From the NCBI GenBank assembly GCA_934278925.1, contig CAKQWJ010000022.1:1-38205 (forward strand): a DNA stretch of 38,205 nt, written 5' to 3'. This document shows, piece by piece, positions 16,816 through 24,778 of the stretch. The stretch is from an uncultured Clostridia bacterium. GTDB taxonomy: Bacteria > Bacillota > Clostridia > Peptostreptococcales > Anaerovoracaceae. Numbering within the stretch: the stretch's first letter is position 1; every line of letters begins with the position of its first letter. The position numbers and the translations under genes are program-made. The notes beneath the pieces were generated by a model. The model searched no databases. It was given only the letters and a program-made list of their open reading frames with translations, and was not told where the DNA came from.

Positions 16816-17469
16816 ATGAAGAAGAGATTAATATCTGTGATTCTGCTGAGCGCACTGGTGCTGCTGTGTGCATGCAGCGGCTCTTCCGGCTCGAAGCCGG
16901 AGGTCACCCCATCGAAAACGGTGGATCAGTTCCTGAAGGGTATTCAGGATGAAGATCAGGATGCCATTAAGAAGGTATATGAAGAGAGTACCTTTGATCT
17001 GGGCGCCGAAGCTTGGGACGACGACGATGACGAGGAAGGTATGGACACCGCAATGAACAAGGTTCTCACCGACGACTTCTACCCAAGACTGATCGACTTC
17101 GAATACAAAATCGGTGAGGAAGAGATTAACGGCGACGAAGCCACGGTAAAAGTAGATATCACCACTTACAAGATGGGCGACGCGTTCGTGGCCGGTTTCA
17201 AAGACTTCTTTGCCGGAGCCATGGATCTGTACAACTCCAACGCTTCCGACGAGCAGGTCAGCAAGGTGATGAGCGAAAAACTGCACAAACAGATTTCCGC
17301 ACTGAAGAAGAAGGAATACAAGAAAACCGCAACCTTCCACCTGACAAAGGAAGATGGCGTCTGGGTTGTGGAAGACATGGACGACGACAATAACGAAGCC
17401 GCTCTGAACATCCTGTCCGGCGGAATGCTGGATGCGGAGAACTCCATCGACCGCATGACGGATGACTAA
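16816..17469 (+). CDS. Uncharacterised lipoprotein
   Basis: A 217-residue exported lipoprotein. The signal peptide ends in the lipobox LLCAC, so Cys is acylated at about residue 19. The mature part is acidic (a DDDDDEE run near 73-79) with alternating helices and strands, and a start (VDQFLKGIQDEDQDAIKKVY) like DUF4878/DUF5105 NTF2-like lipoproteins. No catalytic motif is seen. AAAGGAG precedes the ATG. It is monocistronic between the terminator at 16646 and a strong terminator at 17492. The repeats upstream suggest regulation by a two-component regulator (inference). Confidence 0.8.
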   Translation: MKKRLISVILLSALVLLCACSGSSGSKPEVTPSKTVDQFLKGIQDEDQDAIKKVYEESTFDLGAEAWDDDDDEEGMDTAMNKVLTDDFYPRLIDFEYKIGEEEINGDEATVKVDITTYKMGDAFVAGFKDFFAGAMDLYNSNASDEQVSKVMSEKLHKQISALKKKEYKKTATFHLTKEDGVWVVEDMDDDNNEAALNILSGGMLDAENSIDRMTDD

Positions 17470-17491
17470 TCTAGATTTCTAGTAAAATGCG

Positions 17492-17547
17492 AACCCCCCG
17501 GCAGCGGGATTGGCGCTTGTGCCGATTCCGCTGCCGGGGGGTTTTAG
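17492..17547. terminator. Strong bidirectional terminator
   Basis: Perfect 16-base arms at 17492-17507 and 17528-17543 (G/C-rich core CCCCCCGGCAGCGG), partly extended inward. It is flanked by TTTT on the plus side and by a short TTTT run on the minus side. It serves the convergent lipoprotein gene and the gene starting at 18007. Confidence 0.9.
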
Positions 17548-17554
17548 ATTCTTT

Positions 17555-18007
17555 TTATCTTTTCTTGCAGGAACGCTCCTTGCTGTAGTCCACCAAGGTA
17601 TCGCTGCCCCGGCCGCTTCGGACGGTGGAAACGCTTTTTACCATGTACCGTCCCTTTGCAATCTTTCGATTGCGGTTCAAGTTCAACGTTCTCCCATTGG
17701 CTCGCCCGGTCCACCTAGCCACGGCGGTCCAGTGACCTTTCGAAGATTTCAGCAGGTACACCGTAGTGTACAGCGTGGTCTTCTTTGCGGCACCCTGATT
17801 TACCCGGACCCGAACATGCGCCCGGTCTTCCCGAATCCGAAGGCGGGTATCCACCGAAATGGAGCCTTTTTTTGCCGCATAGACCTTATCCGTATGAGTC
17901 TTTTTATGTTCCGGCCGGTCGCCCTGACTGCCGGCGAAAACCGGCGCGGACATTGCGGTCATCAGTACAACAACCAGCGTAAATATCAGCAGGTTCCGCT
18001 TTCTCAT
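17555..18007 (-). CDS. Small basic secreted protein of unknown function
   Basis: I do not recognise this 150-residue protein. It has a clear signal peptide (about 1-25, cleavage after PVFA). The mature part is very basic, with beta-strand-like alternation (about 48-105) and several Arg/Lys clusters. It ends in SCKKR with one lone cysteine. GGGGTG lies upstream of the ATG at 18007, in a frame with good coding composition. It is monocistronic and convergent with the lipoprotein gene. A wall- or polyanion-binding role would fit the charge but is speculation. Confidence 0.7.
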   Translation of the reverse strand: MRKRNLLIFTLVVVLMTAMSAPVFAGSQGDRPEHKKTHTDKVYAAKKGSISVDTRLRIREDRAHVRVRVNQGAAKKTTLYTTVYLLKSSKGHWTAVARWTGRANGRTLNLNRNRKIAKGRYMVKSVSTVRSGRGSDTLVDYSKERSCKKR

Positions 18008-18063
18008 TGCTGCACCCCTTTCTCTTTACTAAGTCACACACATACTCGCCTTATTTTACCATG

Positions 18064-18315
18064 AAGGCACGGGCTTTCAAATAAATTTTTCTTATAAAAG
18101 GATGAGTCACTCACCGGACAGGTTTCCGGACGGCCTTGTTGTCGTGGCCCGACGGTGGATTATGGCTTTGCGGGCAGGCGAGCACGAACCTTGCCGCCGG
18201 CGGCCCAAGGAAATTCAGCAGATTGTACTGAAGGGCGATACCGACGGCGCCGGTAATCATTCCGCCGGTGATCAACGAAGAAAGGACGGTTTCTCCGTCC
18301 CATGCGAAAGAACGA
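18064..18315. other. Gene-poor interval, possible decayed reading frame
   Basis: No convincing gene is seen. A minus-strand frame at 18111-18332 encodes 73 residues with a plausible hydrophobic stretch (SLITGGMITGAVGIALQY), but its ATG lies inside the terminator hairpin at 18320-18360, it lacks a ribosome site, and its tail is of random composition. It may be a remnant of a membrane-protein gene. Confidence 0.3.
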
Positions 18316-18366
18316 AAGAAAGGGCGAAGCACCGCATCAACTTGCGGCTGCTTCGCCCTTTTCTTT
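18314..18366. terminator. Terminator of the MMPL/heptad-repeat operon
   Basis: Eleven-base arms AAGGGCGAAGC (18320-18330) and GCTTCGCCCTT (18350-18360) with an inner CCGC/GCGG stem. T-rich tails are present on both strands. It lies 22 bases after the stop of the gene ending at 18388. Confidence 0.85.
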
Positions 18367-18387
18367 TGCTTAATCGTCCGGCAGGTC

Positions 18388-20634
18388 TTACTTATCGGAT
18401 TTGCTTGCCTTCTTTACTTCGTCGGTCTTGAAGATGATCTTGCTCTCTCCGCTCTGACCGTCCTGCTTTCCGCCGATGAAGGATCCATCGGAAGCGGCAT
18501 CCAGAGTTGCTTTTACCCGGTTCACCGTGCTCTTAATATCCGAATCCTTCATGGTGGATACCAGCTTCTGGATTCCGGTCTTGTTGAACGTTGCCATTCC
18601 GCTTGCCAGGGTATCCGCTCCGTCGGACAGATCCTCTGCACCTTCCGTCAGCTGACCCATGTAGGTTACCAGTTTGCCGGCTCCGGCATCTACCTGAACC
18701 GCACCGTTTGCCAGCTTTGTGGTTCCGGCATCCAGCTTATTTGCACCGGCATCCAATTTATTCACGCCGGTTACCAGGCTGGTCTGATCCTTTGTATCAA
18801 CCTTGATTCCGGCCTGCAGGCTCTGGAGGCCCAGAAGTGCACCCGGATGGAATTCTCCGTCCTTGTCGGTATATCCGTTCACGCCGGCATCCAGCTGAGC
18901 GGCACCGTCATTCAGTCCGGACACGGCCTTGGACAGGCTCGGAACCTTCGTTCCGTCCGCCTTTGTACCGCCTACATTGACCGCGGTATCCAGTGCCTGA
19001 GTTCCGGCCTTCAGTTCATCCGCACCGTCCTGCAGCTTCTTCAAGTCATCACTGGAGGAAGATGCAATACTCTGATACATGCCCTTTGCCGTCTGGTTGG
19101 CTGCGGCAATCTTCTGCTTGTCGGTATTAACCGAAGAAACCGTATCGTTTACGTTTGTCTCGTATGTTCCCAGCTTGTCTTTTGCATTCTTCAATGCGTT
19201 GATGGTGTCCTCATCTCCGGAAGCCTCTGCCGCTTTGATGGCTGTTTCCAGAGCACTGTCCACATCGGCGGAGGATGGAGCGCTCACCTTCTCGGTGTTC
19301 ACGCCGTCCAGATCGTCGCTGATGGATTTCGCGGTCTGCGCCAGCTTGGTGTTCTGTGCCGCAATCGTTTCGCCCATCTGCTTGATTCCGGCATCCACTT
19401 TCGCAGCGCCGGCACTCAGCTTCTTGGCACTGCCGTTATCGCCGGCCAGTCCGTTCTCACCGTTCACGCTGGAATTCAGCGCCTCCGTTCCTTCTTTGAG
19501 CTGAGTGGTCCCGGAAGACAAATCCTGGGCACCGGTTACCAGCTTATCCGCACCGTCGGACAAGTCCTTTACACCGTTCTTCAGGTCTCCGGTTCCTTGC
19601 TTCAGGTCTCCGGTTCCGGCCTTCAAGTCCTTGGATCCGTTTTTCAGGCTCTCGGTGCCGTCTTTCAGGGTTTCGGTTCCTTCCTCAATCTGAGAGGAAC
19701 TGTCCGCCAGCTTATTGGCACCCTTCGCCAGCTTGGAACTTCCGTTCACCAGCTTCTTGGAAGCATCGGACAGCTTGTCCAGTGCGCTTTCCAGCTCGTC
19801 CACCTGGCCGGTGGCGTCATCCAGTTTCGTGGTGTCCACGTCATTCATAAAACCGGAATCCGCTACGGTGTAGGTTCCGTCGATTTCAAAATTCGTGGTC
19901 TTTGCGTTGATGGTTACGTGATCCGGAATGTCCAGCTCATCAATCTGCAGGTTATCGCTCATTCCCGGAAGCGCGATGCCCACAACGGCGGTGCTGTTTC
20001 CGTCGTTTACCGCCTTACCGTTGTTTACGGTGACGTTGGTGAAATTATCGTTGCTCAGCACGACCGCACTGATGATTGCATACGGACGAGTCAGGCTGTA
20101 GCCGTTTTCTTTTACGCTGTCATCGATGTCGTAGTCGAAACGGATTTTTACGTTGCCTTTCTTACCGGCGATTTCATCGGCGGAAACTTTCGTGCCGTTC
20201 AGATAGTAGCTGACCTTCACGTTTACCGGAAGCTCCCCGTCGTAGTCTCCGGTGTAGTGGATGTCGTTGCCCTTTGCGGCCCACACCAGCTTGTTGCCGT
20301 CCCGGCTCACCTTCTCGTCGCCGGATGTGTTCTTGATGTTCTTCAGGTTGGAATAATCGCTGAGGTTGTTGGACTTATCCTCATTCTTCAGCCACTCGCT
20401 TACCGAAACATCAGTCGTATTGCCATCGGCATCCATTACCGCGTACACGGTCTCGGATTTGTCGCCGGTCTGTGCGGTCTTCAGCATCTCCGGGAAGTTC
20501 TCGTTGATGGACTTCTCCGTGTCCGCATTGACTGCATTCATCTGCGGCACATAAAACAATGCTGTGCTGCATGCCAGAACGCCCGCAAGAATCGGGGCGC
20601 CGATTTTCTTGATTTTATTATTACGCTTTTTCAT
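18388..20634 (-). CDS. Secreted Leu-X-X-Gly heptad-repeat protein (YhgE/Pip-like N-terminal part)
   Basis: A 748-residue exported protein with a signal peptide or anchor (about 8-37). Residues about 40-260 form an ordered extracytoplasmic domain. From about 270 to 680 it carries many xxxLxxG heptads (LKDGTESLKNG type), known from TIGR03057 proteins and YhgE/Pip. Unlike complete YhgE/Pip proteins it has no C-terminal transmembrane segments and ends in a short basic tail. It overlaps the MMPL gene by 14 bases, so the two are translationally coupled and probably form one envelope machine. Repeated 21-base units in the DNA (about 19500-19760) could allow length variation. Confidence 0.82.
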   Translation of the reverse strand: MKKRNNKIKKIGAPILAGVLACSTALFYVPQMNAVNADTEKSINENFPEMLKTAQTGDKSETVYAVMDADGNTTDVSVSEWLKNEDKSNNLSDYSNLKNIKNTSGDEKVSRDGNKLVWAAKGNDIHYTGDYDGELPVNVKVSYYLNGTKVSADEIAGKKGNVKIRFDYDIDDSVKENGYSLTRPYAIISAVVLSNDNFTNVTVNNGKAVNDGNSTAVVGIALPGMSDNLQIDELDIPDHVTINAKTTNFEIDGTYTVADSGFMNDVDTTKLDDATGQVDELESALDKLSDASKKLVNGSSKLAKGANKLADSSSQIEEGTETLKDGTESLKNGSKDLKAGTGDLKQGTGDLKNGVKDLSDGADKLVTGAQDLSSGTTQLKEGTEALNSSVNGENGLAGDNGSAKKLSAGAAKVDAGIKQMGETIAAQNTKLAQTAKSISDDLDGVNTEKVSAPSSADVDSALETAIKAAEASGDEDTINALKNAKDKLGTYETNVNDTVSSVNTDKQKIAAANQTAKGMYQSIASSSSDDLKKLQDGADELKAGTQALDTAVNVGGTKADGTKVPSLSKAVSGLNDGAAQLDAGVNGYTDKDGEFHPGALLGLQSLQAGIKVDTKDQTSLVTGVNKLDAGANKLDAGTTKLANGAVQVDAGAGKLVTYMGQLTEGAEDLSDGADTLASGMATFNKTGIQKLVSTMKDSDIKSTVNRVKATLDAASDGSFIGGKQDGQSGESKIIFKTDEVKKASKSDK
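19500..19765 (-). repeat. Tandem 21-base heptad-coding repeats
   Basis: About a dozen imperfect 21-base units encode successive LKxGTxx heptads within the heptad-repeat gene. Nearly identical neighbours, for example the two copies around 19580-19620, suggest recent unit duplication. Confidence 0.65.
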
Positions 20635-22720
20635 TGTTCAGTCCTTTCATGCCCCTTGTGGTTTTACAAATAATACGATCGAATGCCATAAGCATGGATG
20701 GCAGCAGGAAGATTACCGTAATCATGCTGATAATCGCGCCTCTGGCCATCAGCGAACACATGACGCTGATCAAGTATACGTTGGAATACTTCGACACGCC
20801 GAAGGTGGATGCGAAGAAGCCCAGCGCACTGGTCATGATGGACGGAATCGAAGTTCGTACGGCGATATCAATCGCCTCTCTCTTGCTCAGTCCGCCCATA
20901 CGCTCGGTCTTGTACCGGGTGGACATCAGTATCGCATAATCCACCGTGGAACCCAGCTGAATGGTGGTAACGCATACCGGAACCAGGAACGGAAGCTCCA
21001 CTCCGGTGAATCCGCAGATTCCCATGTTGATATATATGGCTAACTCGATTACAAGTATCAGTATAAACGGCAGCGAAATCGAACGCAACACGAAAAAGAT
21101 AATCAGGAATACCAGTCCGATGGATATCCAGTTAACAACTTGGAAATCTCTGGACGTCAACTGAATCAAGTCCTTCGTGGACGGCGCTTCACCGATAACC
21201 GATCCGTTCTTATCGTACTTGTGAACGATGCTGTTTACTTTTGTCACCTGGCGATTTACCTCATCGGTAGAAATCCGATACTTCGAGTTTACCAGCATCA
21301 TCTGATGCTTATCCGAACGCAGGGAGCTGTTCAGCTCATCCGGAAGCATGTTCCGAGGAATTGCGGAACCCATCATTCCGTCCACGCTCAAAACGCTCTT
21401 TACGCCCTTCACGTCTTTAATTTCCTCGCTCATGGCCCGGCCGTCTTTCGCCGACATATCCGCATCCGTAATGATGATGTAGGAAGTATTGATTCCAAAA
21501 TCTTTCGACAACTTATTATTCGCAGTATAGAACGGAACCATGTCTTTATCGATGTCCTTTCCGTCTCCCACCACCATCTTCGTCAAATCGTAAGATGTAT
21601 TCGTATGAGCATATCCATACAGCGCCGGAATCAGCAAAATCGCAAAGCACAGGATGTAGATTCCGTACCGCGATGTGAGCTTGTGGGAAAGCCGATCCGC
21701 ATCCGGAATCAATGTCTTGTGACGAGTCTTCTGCAATGTTTTGGTAAAGAGCAGAATCAGCACCGGCAGAACGGTAACACTGCAGATTACGCCAAAGACA
21801 ACGCCCTTCGCCATAACCAATCCAAGGTCCATACCCATCTTATATGTCATAAAGCACAGTGCCAGGAAACCGGCGATGGTCGTAACGGAACTTCCGGTGA
21901 CGGAAACCAACGTTGCATCGATGGCCTCTGCCATAGCCGGTTTCGGCTCCATTCCCTCGTCCAGCTTCTCCATGTAGCTGTGCCACAGGAAAATGGAGTA
22001 GTCCATGGTCACGCCCAACTGCAGCACCGCGGCGATGGCTTTGGTGATGTAGGAAGTTTCCCCGAACATGATATTGGATCCCATGTTGTACAGAATCGCC
22101 ATTCCGATGCTCAGCAGGAACAAGAACGGCGCCACGTAAGAATCCAGCAGCAGCATCATCACCAGAAGGGACAGCACTACCGCCACTGCTACATACTTGA
22201 TTTCTTCCGTCTCCGCGATGTTCTTCAAATCCAGAACCATGGACGTCATTCCGGCAACATAGGTATCCTTGCTGCTCATCTTTCGAATTTTGTCCACAGC
22301 ATTCAGCGTATGCTCATCCGAAATTCCCGTATCGTAGAACGTTACCAACATCGTTGCATTCTTGTTATTGATGTTGTCCTGCACCACCTTCGGGTACATG
22401 GAAATCGGGACGGACGGATTCACCACGTCCTGCAAATTCACGATGGATTCCACATGATCCACCTTCTGAATGTCCTTCTTCAGCTTCGTCACATCGTCCG
22501 TCTTCATATTCTCCAGAACGAGAATGGAAAAGCCGCCCTTATGGAACTCGTCCATCAAAAGGTCTTGACCCTTTACACTCTCCATATCGCTCGGGAGGTA
22601 TGACAGCATATCGTAATTAACACGAGTCTTCACCATTCCGATTGCCGACGGAATGATCAAAATCAATGCTAATACGAGAATCGTATGTCTCAGCTTCACA
22701 ACTGTCTTGCCGAAATTCAT
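20621..22720 (-). CDS. MMPL-family (RND superfamily) transporter
   Basis: A 699-residue membrane transporter. The ATG at 22720 is chosen since a GGGGG site lies 9 bases upstream; in-frame ATGs further up overlap the promoter and operator. It has two similar halves, each with one helix, a large extracytoplasmic loop, then five helices (second half starts at about 350). The MMPL pattern LQLGVTMDYSIFLWH (about 218-232) and its counterpart IQLGSTVDYAILMSTR (about 575-590) hold the Asp-Tyr pairs used for proton coupling. Such proteins export lipids or hydrophobic compounds; the substrate is unknown. First gene of the operon, repressed by the divergent TetR protein (inference from operator sites). 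Confidence 0.9.
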   Translation of the reverse strand: MNFGKTVVKLRHTILVLALILIIPSAIGMVKTRVNYDMLSYLPSDMESVKGQDLLMDEFHKGGFSILVLENMKTDDVTKLKKDIQKVDHVESIVNLQDVVNPSVPISMYPKVVQDNINNKNATMLVTFYDTGISDEHTLNAVDKIRKMSSKDTYVAGMTSMVLDLKNIAETEEIKYVAVAVVLSLLVMMLLLDSYVAPFLFLLSIGMAILYNMGSNIMFGETSYITKAIAAVLQLGVTMDYSIFLWHSYMEKLDEGMEPKPAMAEAIDATLVSVTGSSVTTIAGFLALCFMTYKMGMDLGLVMAKGVVFGVICSVTVLPVLILLFTKTLQKTRHKTLIPDADRLSHKLTSRYGIYILCFAILLIPALYGYAHTNTSYDLTKMVVGDGKDIDKDMVPFYTANNKLSKDFGINTSYIIITDADMSAKDGRAMSEEIKDVKGVKSVLSVDGMMGSAIPRNMLPDELNSSLRSDKHQMMLVNSKYRISTDEVNRQVTKVNSIVHKYDKNGSVIGEAPSTKDLIQLTSRDFQVVNWISIGLVFLIIFFVLRSISLPFILILVIELAIYINMGICGFTGVELPFLVPVCVTTIQLGSTVDYAILMSTRYKTERMGGLSKREAIDIAVRTSIPSIMTSALGFFASTFGVSKYSNVYLISVMCSLMARGAIISMITVIFLLPSMLMAFDRIICKTTRGMKGLNNEKA

Positions 22721-22802
22721 CTCTCGCATCCCCCTGTAAAAAAAATAGTTTCGTTTGTCTAGAGCGACCGGCCGGTCCATTGCCATTCCGATGCGGCAAT
22801 AG

Positions 22803-22815
22803 TGACCGATGGTCA
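22803..22815. promoter_or_regulatory. Operator-like site 1 (TGAC-N5-GTCA)
   Basis: TGACCGATGGTCA is an inverted repeat, just downstream of the MMPL transcription start. It shares TGACC...GTCA with the sites at 22845 and 22934. Confidence 0.7.
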
Positions 22816-22829
22816 TTTCATCTGCCAGT

Positions 22830-22858
22830 ATACTAGCACAGGAATGACCACTAGTCAA
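22830..22858 (-). promoter_or_regulatory. Promoter of the MMPL operon
   Basis: On the minus strand TTGACT (22853-22858), 17 bases, TAGTAT (22830-22835). Operator site 2 covers the -35, and site 1 lies downstream of the start. Confidence 0.75.
22845..22857. promoter_or_regulatory. Operator-like site 2 (TGAC-N5-GTCA)
   Basis: TGACCACTAGTCA overlaps the MMPL -35 box, so a bound repressor would block RNA polymerase. Confidence 0.7.
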
Positions 22859-22933
22859 TATTTGAGATATATTTTTTACAAAATCCTTTTGTTTAATTTT
22901 TGAAACACTTTATTTATATGGGTTTCACGCATT

Positions 22934-22946
22934 TGACCATCAGTCA
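22934..22946. promoter_or_regulatory. Operator-like site 3 (TGAC-N5-GTCA)
   Basis: TGACCATCAGTCA lies 8 bases upstream of the TetR-gene -35 box, suggesting autoregulation. Confidence 0.65.
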
Positions 22947-22954
22947 TTTTAAAC

Positions 22955-22983
22955 TTGACGAAACCTTCTGTTGATGGTATATT
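22955..22983 (+). promoter_or_regulatory. Promoter of the TetR-family gene
   Basis: TTGACG (22955-22960), 17 bases, TATATT (22978-22983), about 50 bases before the ATG at 23040. Confidence 0.7.
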
Positions 22984-23039
22984 ATAGAAAAATCGGTAAC
23001 GTTGAACGAAACGTATCTTTTTTTATCAAAGGTGTAGTT

Positions 23040-23654
23040 ATGACAAAAGTGGATTTGAAGAAAAACAAAAAGCGCCAGGACATCCTGGATGCGGCATATG
23101 AGCTTTTCACCACGAAGGGCTTCTCCAGCACGACAATCATGAATATCGCGCTGAAGGCCGGAGTGGGGAAGGGCACGTTCTACCTCTATTTCGACAGCAA
23201 GGAGGCGGTGAGGGATGAGCTGATTGTGATTAAGGCGTCCCGGATTCTTACCAAGGCGGTCAATGCGATGGAGGACAGCCTGGGCGCCAATCGGAAGGTG
23301 GGCGTGGCAGACCGTTTTATATTCGTGGCGGATTACATTCTGAATTACCTGTCAAAGGATCTGACGCTGCTGCGGTTCGTGTCCAAGAATCTCAGCTGGG
23401 GACTTTTTCTGAACAGCCGCATTGAGGAGAAGAATTCCGATGCCATCAATTTCAAGGATTTCATTTCCCTGCTGATCGAGCGGGATCACGTGCACCTGAA
23501 GAATCCGGAAATTCTGATTTATACGCTGATCGAGATGGTGAACTCCACCTGCTACAGCGTTCTGATCAACGAGGATCCGGTCAGCTTCGAAGAGTACAAG
23601 CCGTACCTGTACCACTGCATTCGGCTGCTGATTGATGATGCCAGGGAGAATTAA
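23040..23654 (+). CDS. TetR/AcrR-family transcriptional regulator
   Basis: A 204-residue regulator. The ATG at 23040 is chosen, with AAAGGTG 5 bases upstream; an earlier in-frame ATG falls inside the promoter. The N-terminal helix-turn-helix (about 10-55) has the family signature ILDAAYELFTTKGFSSTTI and VGKGTFYLYFDSKEAV. The C-terminal two thirds are the helical ligand and dimer domain. It is divergent from the MMPL operon, and three TGAC-N5-GTCA sites lie between them. It is likely a repressor of both promoters, released by a hydrophobic ligand exported by the MMPL protein (inference). Confidence 0.9.
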   Translation: MTKVDLKKNKKRQDILDAAYELFTTKGFSSTTIMNIALKAGVGKGTFYLYFDSKEAVRDELIVIKASRILTKAVNAMEDSLGANRKVGVADRFIFVADYILNYLSKDLTLLRFVSKNLSWGLFLNSRIEEKNSDAINFKDFISLLIERDHVHLKNPEILIYTLIEMVNSTCYSVLINEDPVSFEEYKPYLYHCIRLLIDDAREN

Positions 23655-23657
23655 GTG

Positions 23658-23686
23658 TTGGCACGGTAAGATACATGTGATATAAT
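23658..23686 (+). promoter_or_regulatory. Promoter of an orphan RNA
   Basis: TTGGCA (23658-23663), 17 bases, TATAAT (23681-23686), immediately after the TetR stop codon. No reading frame with a ribosome site follows. Confidence 0.7.
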
Positions 23687-23692
23687 ACGACT

Positions 23693-23850
23693 CGTTCTGC
23701 CGGTTTCCGGCGGAAACGAACCGGCAGATTCCATGGGGATGGCTGTGAAACGTCCCGGACACAACGTGGGGTCTGCCGCCCAACCCGAATACGAAAGATT
23801 TGCAATATAATGAAAGAGGAGCATTTGCCGGTGCAAAAGCTCCTCTTTTT
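23693..23850 (+). ncRNA. Unidentified structured RNA of about 158 bases
   Basis: The interval runs from a near-consensus promoter to an intrinsic terminator and has no plausible gene. Its 5' part forms a perfect 10-base stem (TCTGCCGGTT at 23696-23705 with AACCGGCAGA at 23719-23728). The middle contains CCAT-GGGG-ATGG (23731-23742) and further short complementary G/C segments. The 3' end is the terminator at 23815-23850. I do not recognise it: it lacks the SRP RNA tetraloop motif, a tRNA shape or tmRNA features. 6S RNA has similar length, but I see no sequence match. A leader for a gene is excluded, since the next gene is convergent. Confidence 0.5.
23815..23850. terminator. Terminator of the RNA gene, shared with the TlpA operon
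   Basis: AGAGGAGC (23815-23822), inner TTTGC-CGGT-GCAAA, GCTCCTCT (23839-23846), then five T on the plus strand. On the minus strand the tail is TTTCATTAT, so it may also end the convergent TlpA operon, whose stop is at 23864. Confidence 0.88.
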
Positions 23851-23863
23851 GATTCTACACTTT

Positions 23864-24778
23864 TTATTTCATCGCCTGTTCGATTAAGTCGTTCAGTTCT
23901 TTTTTCTGTTCGTCGGATGTGATGCTGCCCACGATCGGCTTGCCCACAACTTTTCCCTTTGAATCGATCACATAGGTGGTCGGGAAAGAGTACAGCCCGG
24001 AAGTCAATTTCCCGGCGGCACTGTCGGACTTGAACCAGATGTTTTTATAGGAAACGCCCTTTTTCTCCAGGACCTTCTTCGCATCGGCAATGGCTTTCTT
24101 GTCCCCATCCAGGGTGTACGCGTTCACGCCGACCACTTCGCCGCCTTCTTTCATCAGCTTCTTGTTCAGAGCCTCCAGGTCCTTCAGTTCGCCCACGCAG
24201 GGTTTGCAAGTGGTGAACCAGAAATTGACCACCGTCACCTTGTTGCCGGAGAACAGCTTCTTGCTGCTGACTTTTTTGCCGTCCAGGTCCTTTCCCTCAA
24301 AAGAAGGGAACTCGTTCATGTTTCCGGAGTCTGCCGGCACGCTGGCGCTTCCGTCTTTGCACGATGTGGAACCGTTCGCCTTGGCTTTCTCCGCCACTTC
24401 CGGATATTTTTCTTCCAGCATGGTCAGCTTCTCTTCGATTTTCTTAATCTCCTCCGCGCCGCTTTTCAGCGTCTTCAGCTCATCCTCGGTGAATTTATCC
24501 TTCGCGGATTCAATGGTATCCAGAAGGAACTCGCCGTAATTCTTTCCGTCCTCCTGCAGGGTCATTCCCTTATCCGCTTCCATAAAGACTTTTTCCCACA
24601 GCTTCTTGTTCTTTGCAAAAATCTGATTCTCCTGTTCCATCAGCTCCTGATACATGGTAACCGCCTCTTCCAGGTTGCCGGGTTCCTTATCGCCGCTCTT
24701 CCCGCTGCACGCCGCCAGGGACAGCATCAGCACCGCCGCCACCGCAAGCATCATCATTTTCTTCATTTTCGTCTTCAT
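23864..24778 (-). CDS. TlpA-like thioredoxin-fold lipoprotein
   Basis: A 304-residue extracytoplasmic thiol-disulfide oxidoreductase. The signal peptide ends in lipobox SLAAC (Cys about 23). Residues about 30-130 form a helical acidic domain. The thioredoxin fold covers about 155-304, with the active site TTCKPCVGEL (Cys-Lys-Pro-Cys, about 189-192) and the cis-proline strand FPTTYVID. The ATG overlaps the stop of the polyferredoxin gene by 4 bases (ATGA coupling). It probably receives electrons across the membrane from its partner and reduces or resolves disulfides on exported proteins; the direction of flow is inference. Confidence 0.9.
   Translation of the reverse strand: MKTKMKKMMMLAVAAVLMLSLAACSGKSGDKEPGNLEEAVTMYQELMEQENQIFAKNKKLWEKVFMEADKGMTLQEDGKNYGEFLLDTIESAKDKFTEDELKTLKSGAEEIKKIEEKLTMLEEKYPEVAEKAKANGSTSCKDGSASVPADSGNMNEFPSFEGKDLDGKKVSSKKLFSGNKVTVVNFWFTTCKPCVGELKDLEALNKKLMKEGGEVVGVNAYTLDGDKKAIADAKKVLEKKGVSYKNIWFKSDSAAGKLTSGLYSFPTTYVIDSKGKVVGKPIVGSITSDEQKKELNDLIEQAMK

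Noticed and set aside
18268..20673. An 801-codon open frame on the plus strand opposite the heptad-repeat gene
   Set aside because: It is the antisense of a repetitive Leu/Gly-coding gene, has no ribosome site, and its product is a low-complexity repeat of Gly/Gln/Leu/His. The minus-strand gene has a signal peptide and operon context.
21140..22603. A 487-codon plus-strand frame opposite the MMPL gene
   Set aside because: Extremely His/Arg/Gln-rich product typical of an antisense frame; no start signal.
23693..23850. Orphan RNA as 5S, SRP or tmRNA
   Set aside because: A short stretch (GTGAAACG, GTGGGGTCTGCC) superficially recalls 5S rRNA, but the remaining conserved 5S parts, the SRP GGAA loop motif and the tmRNA tRNA-like ends are all missing.
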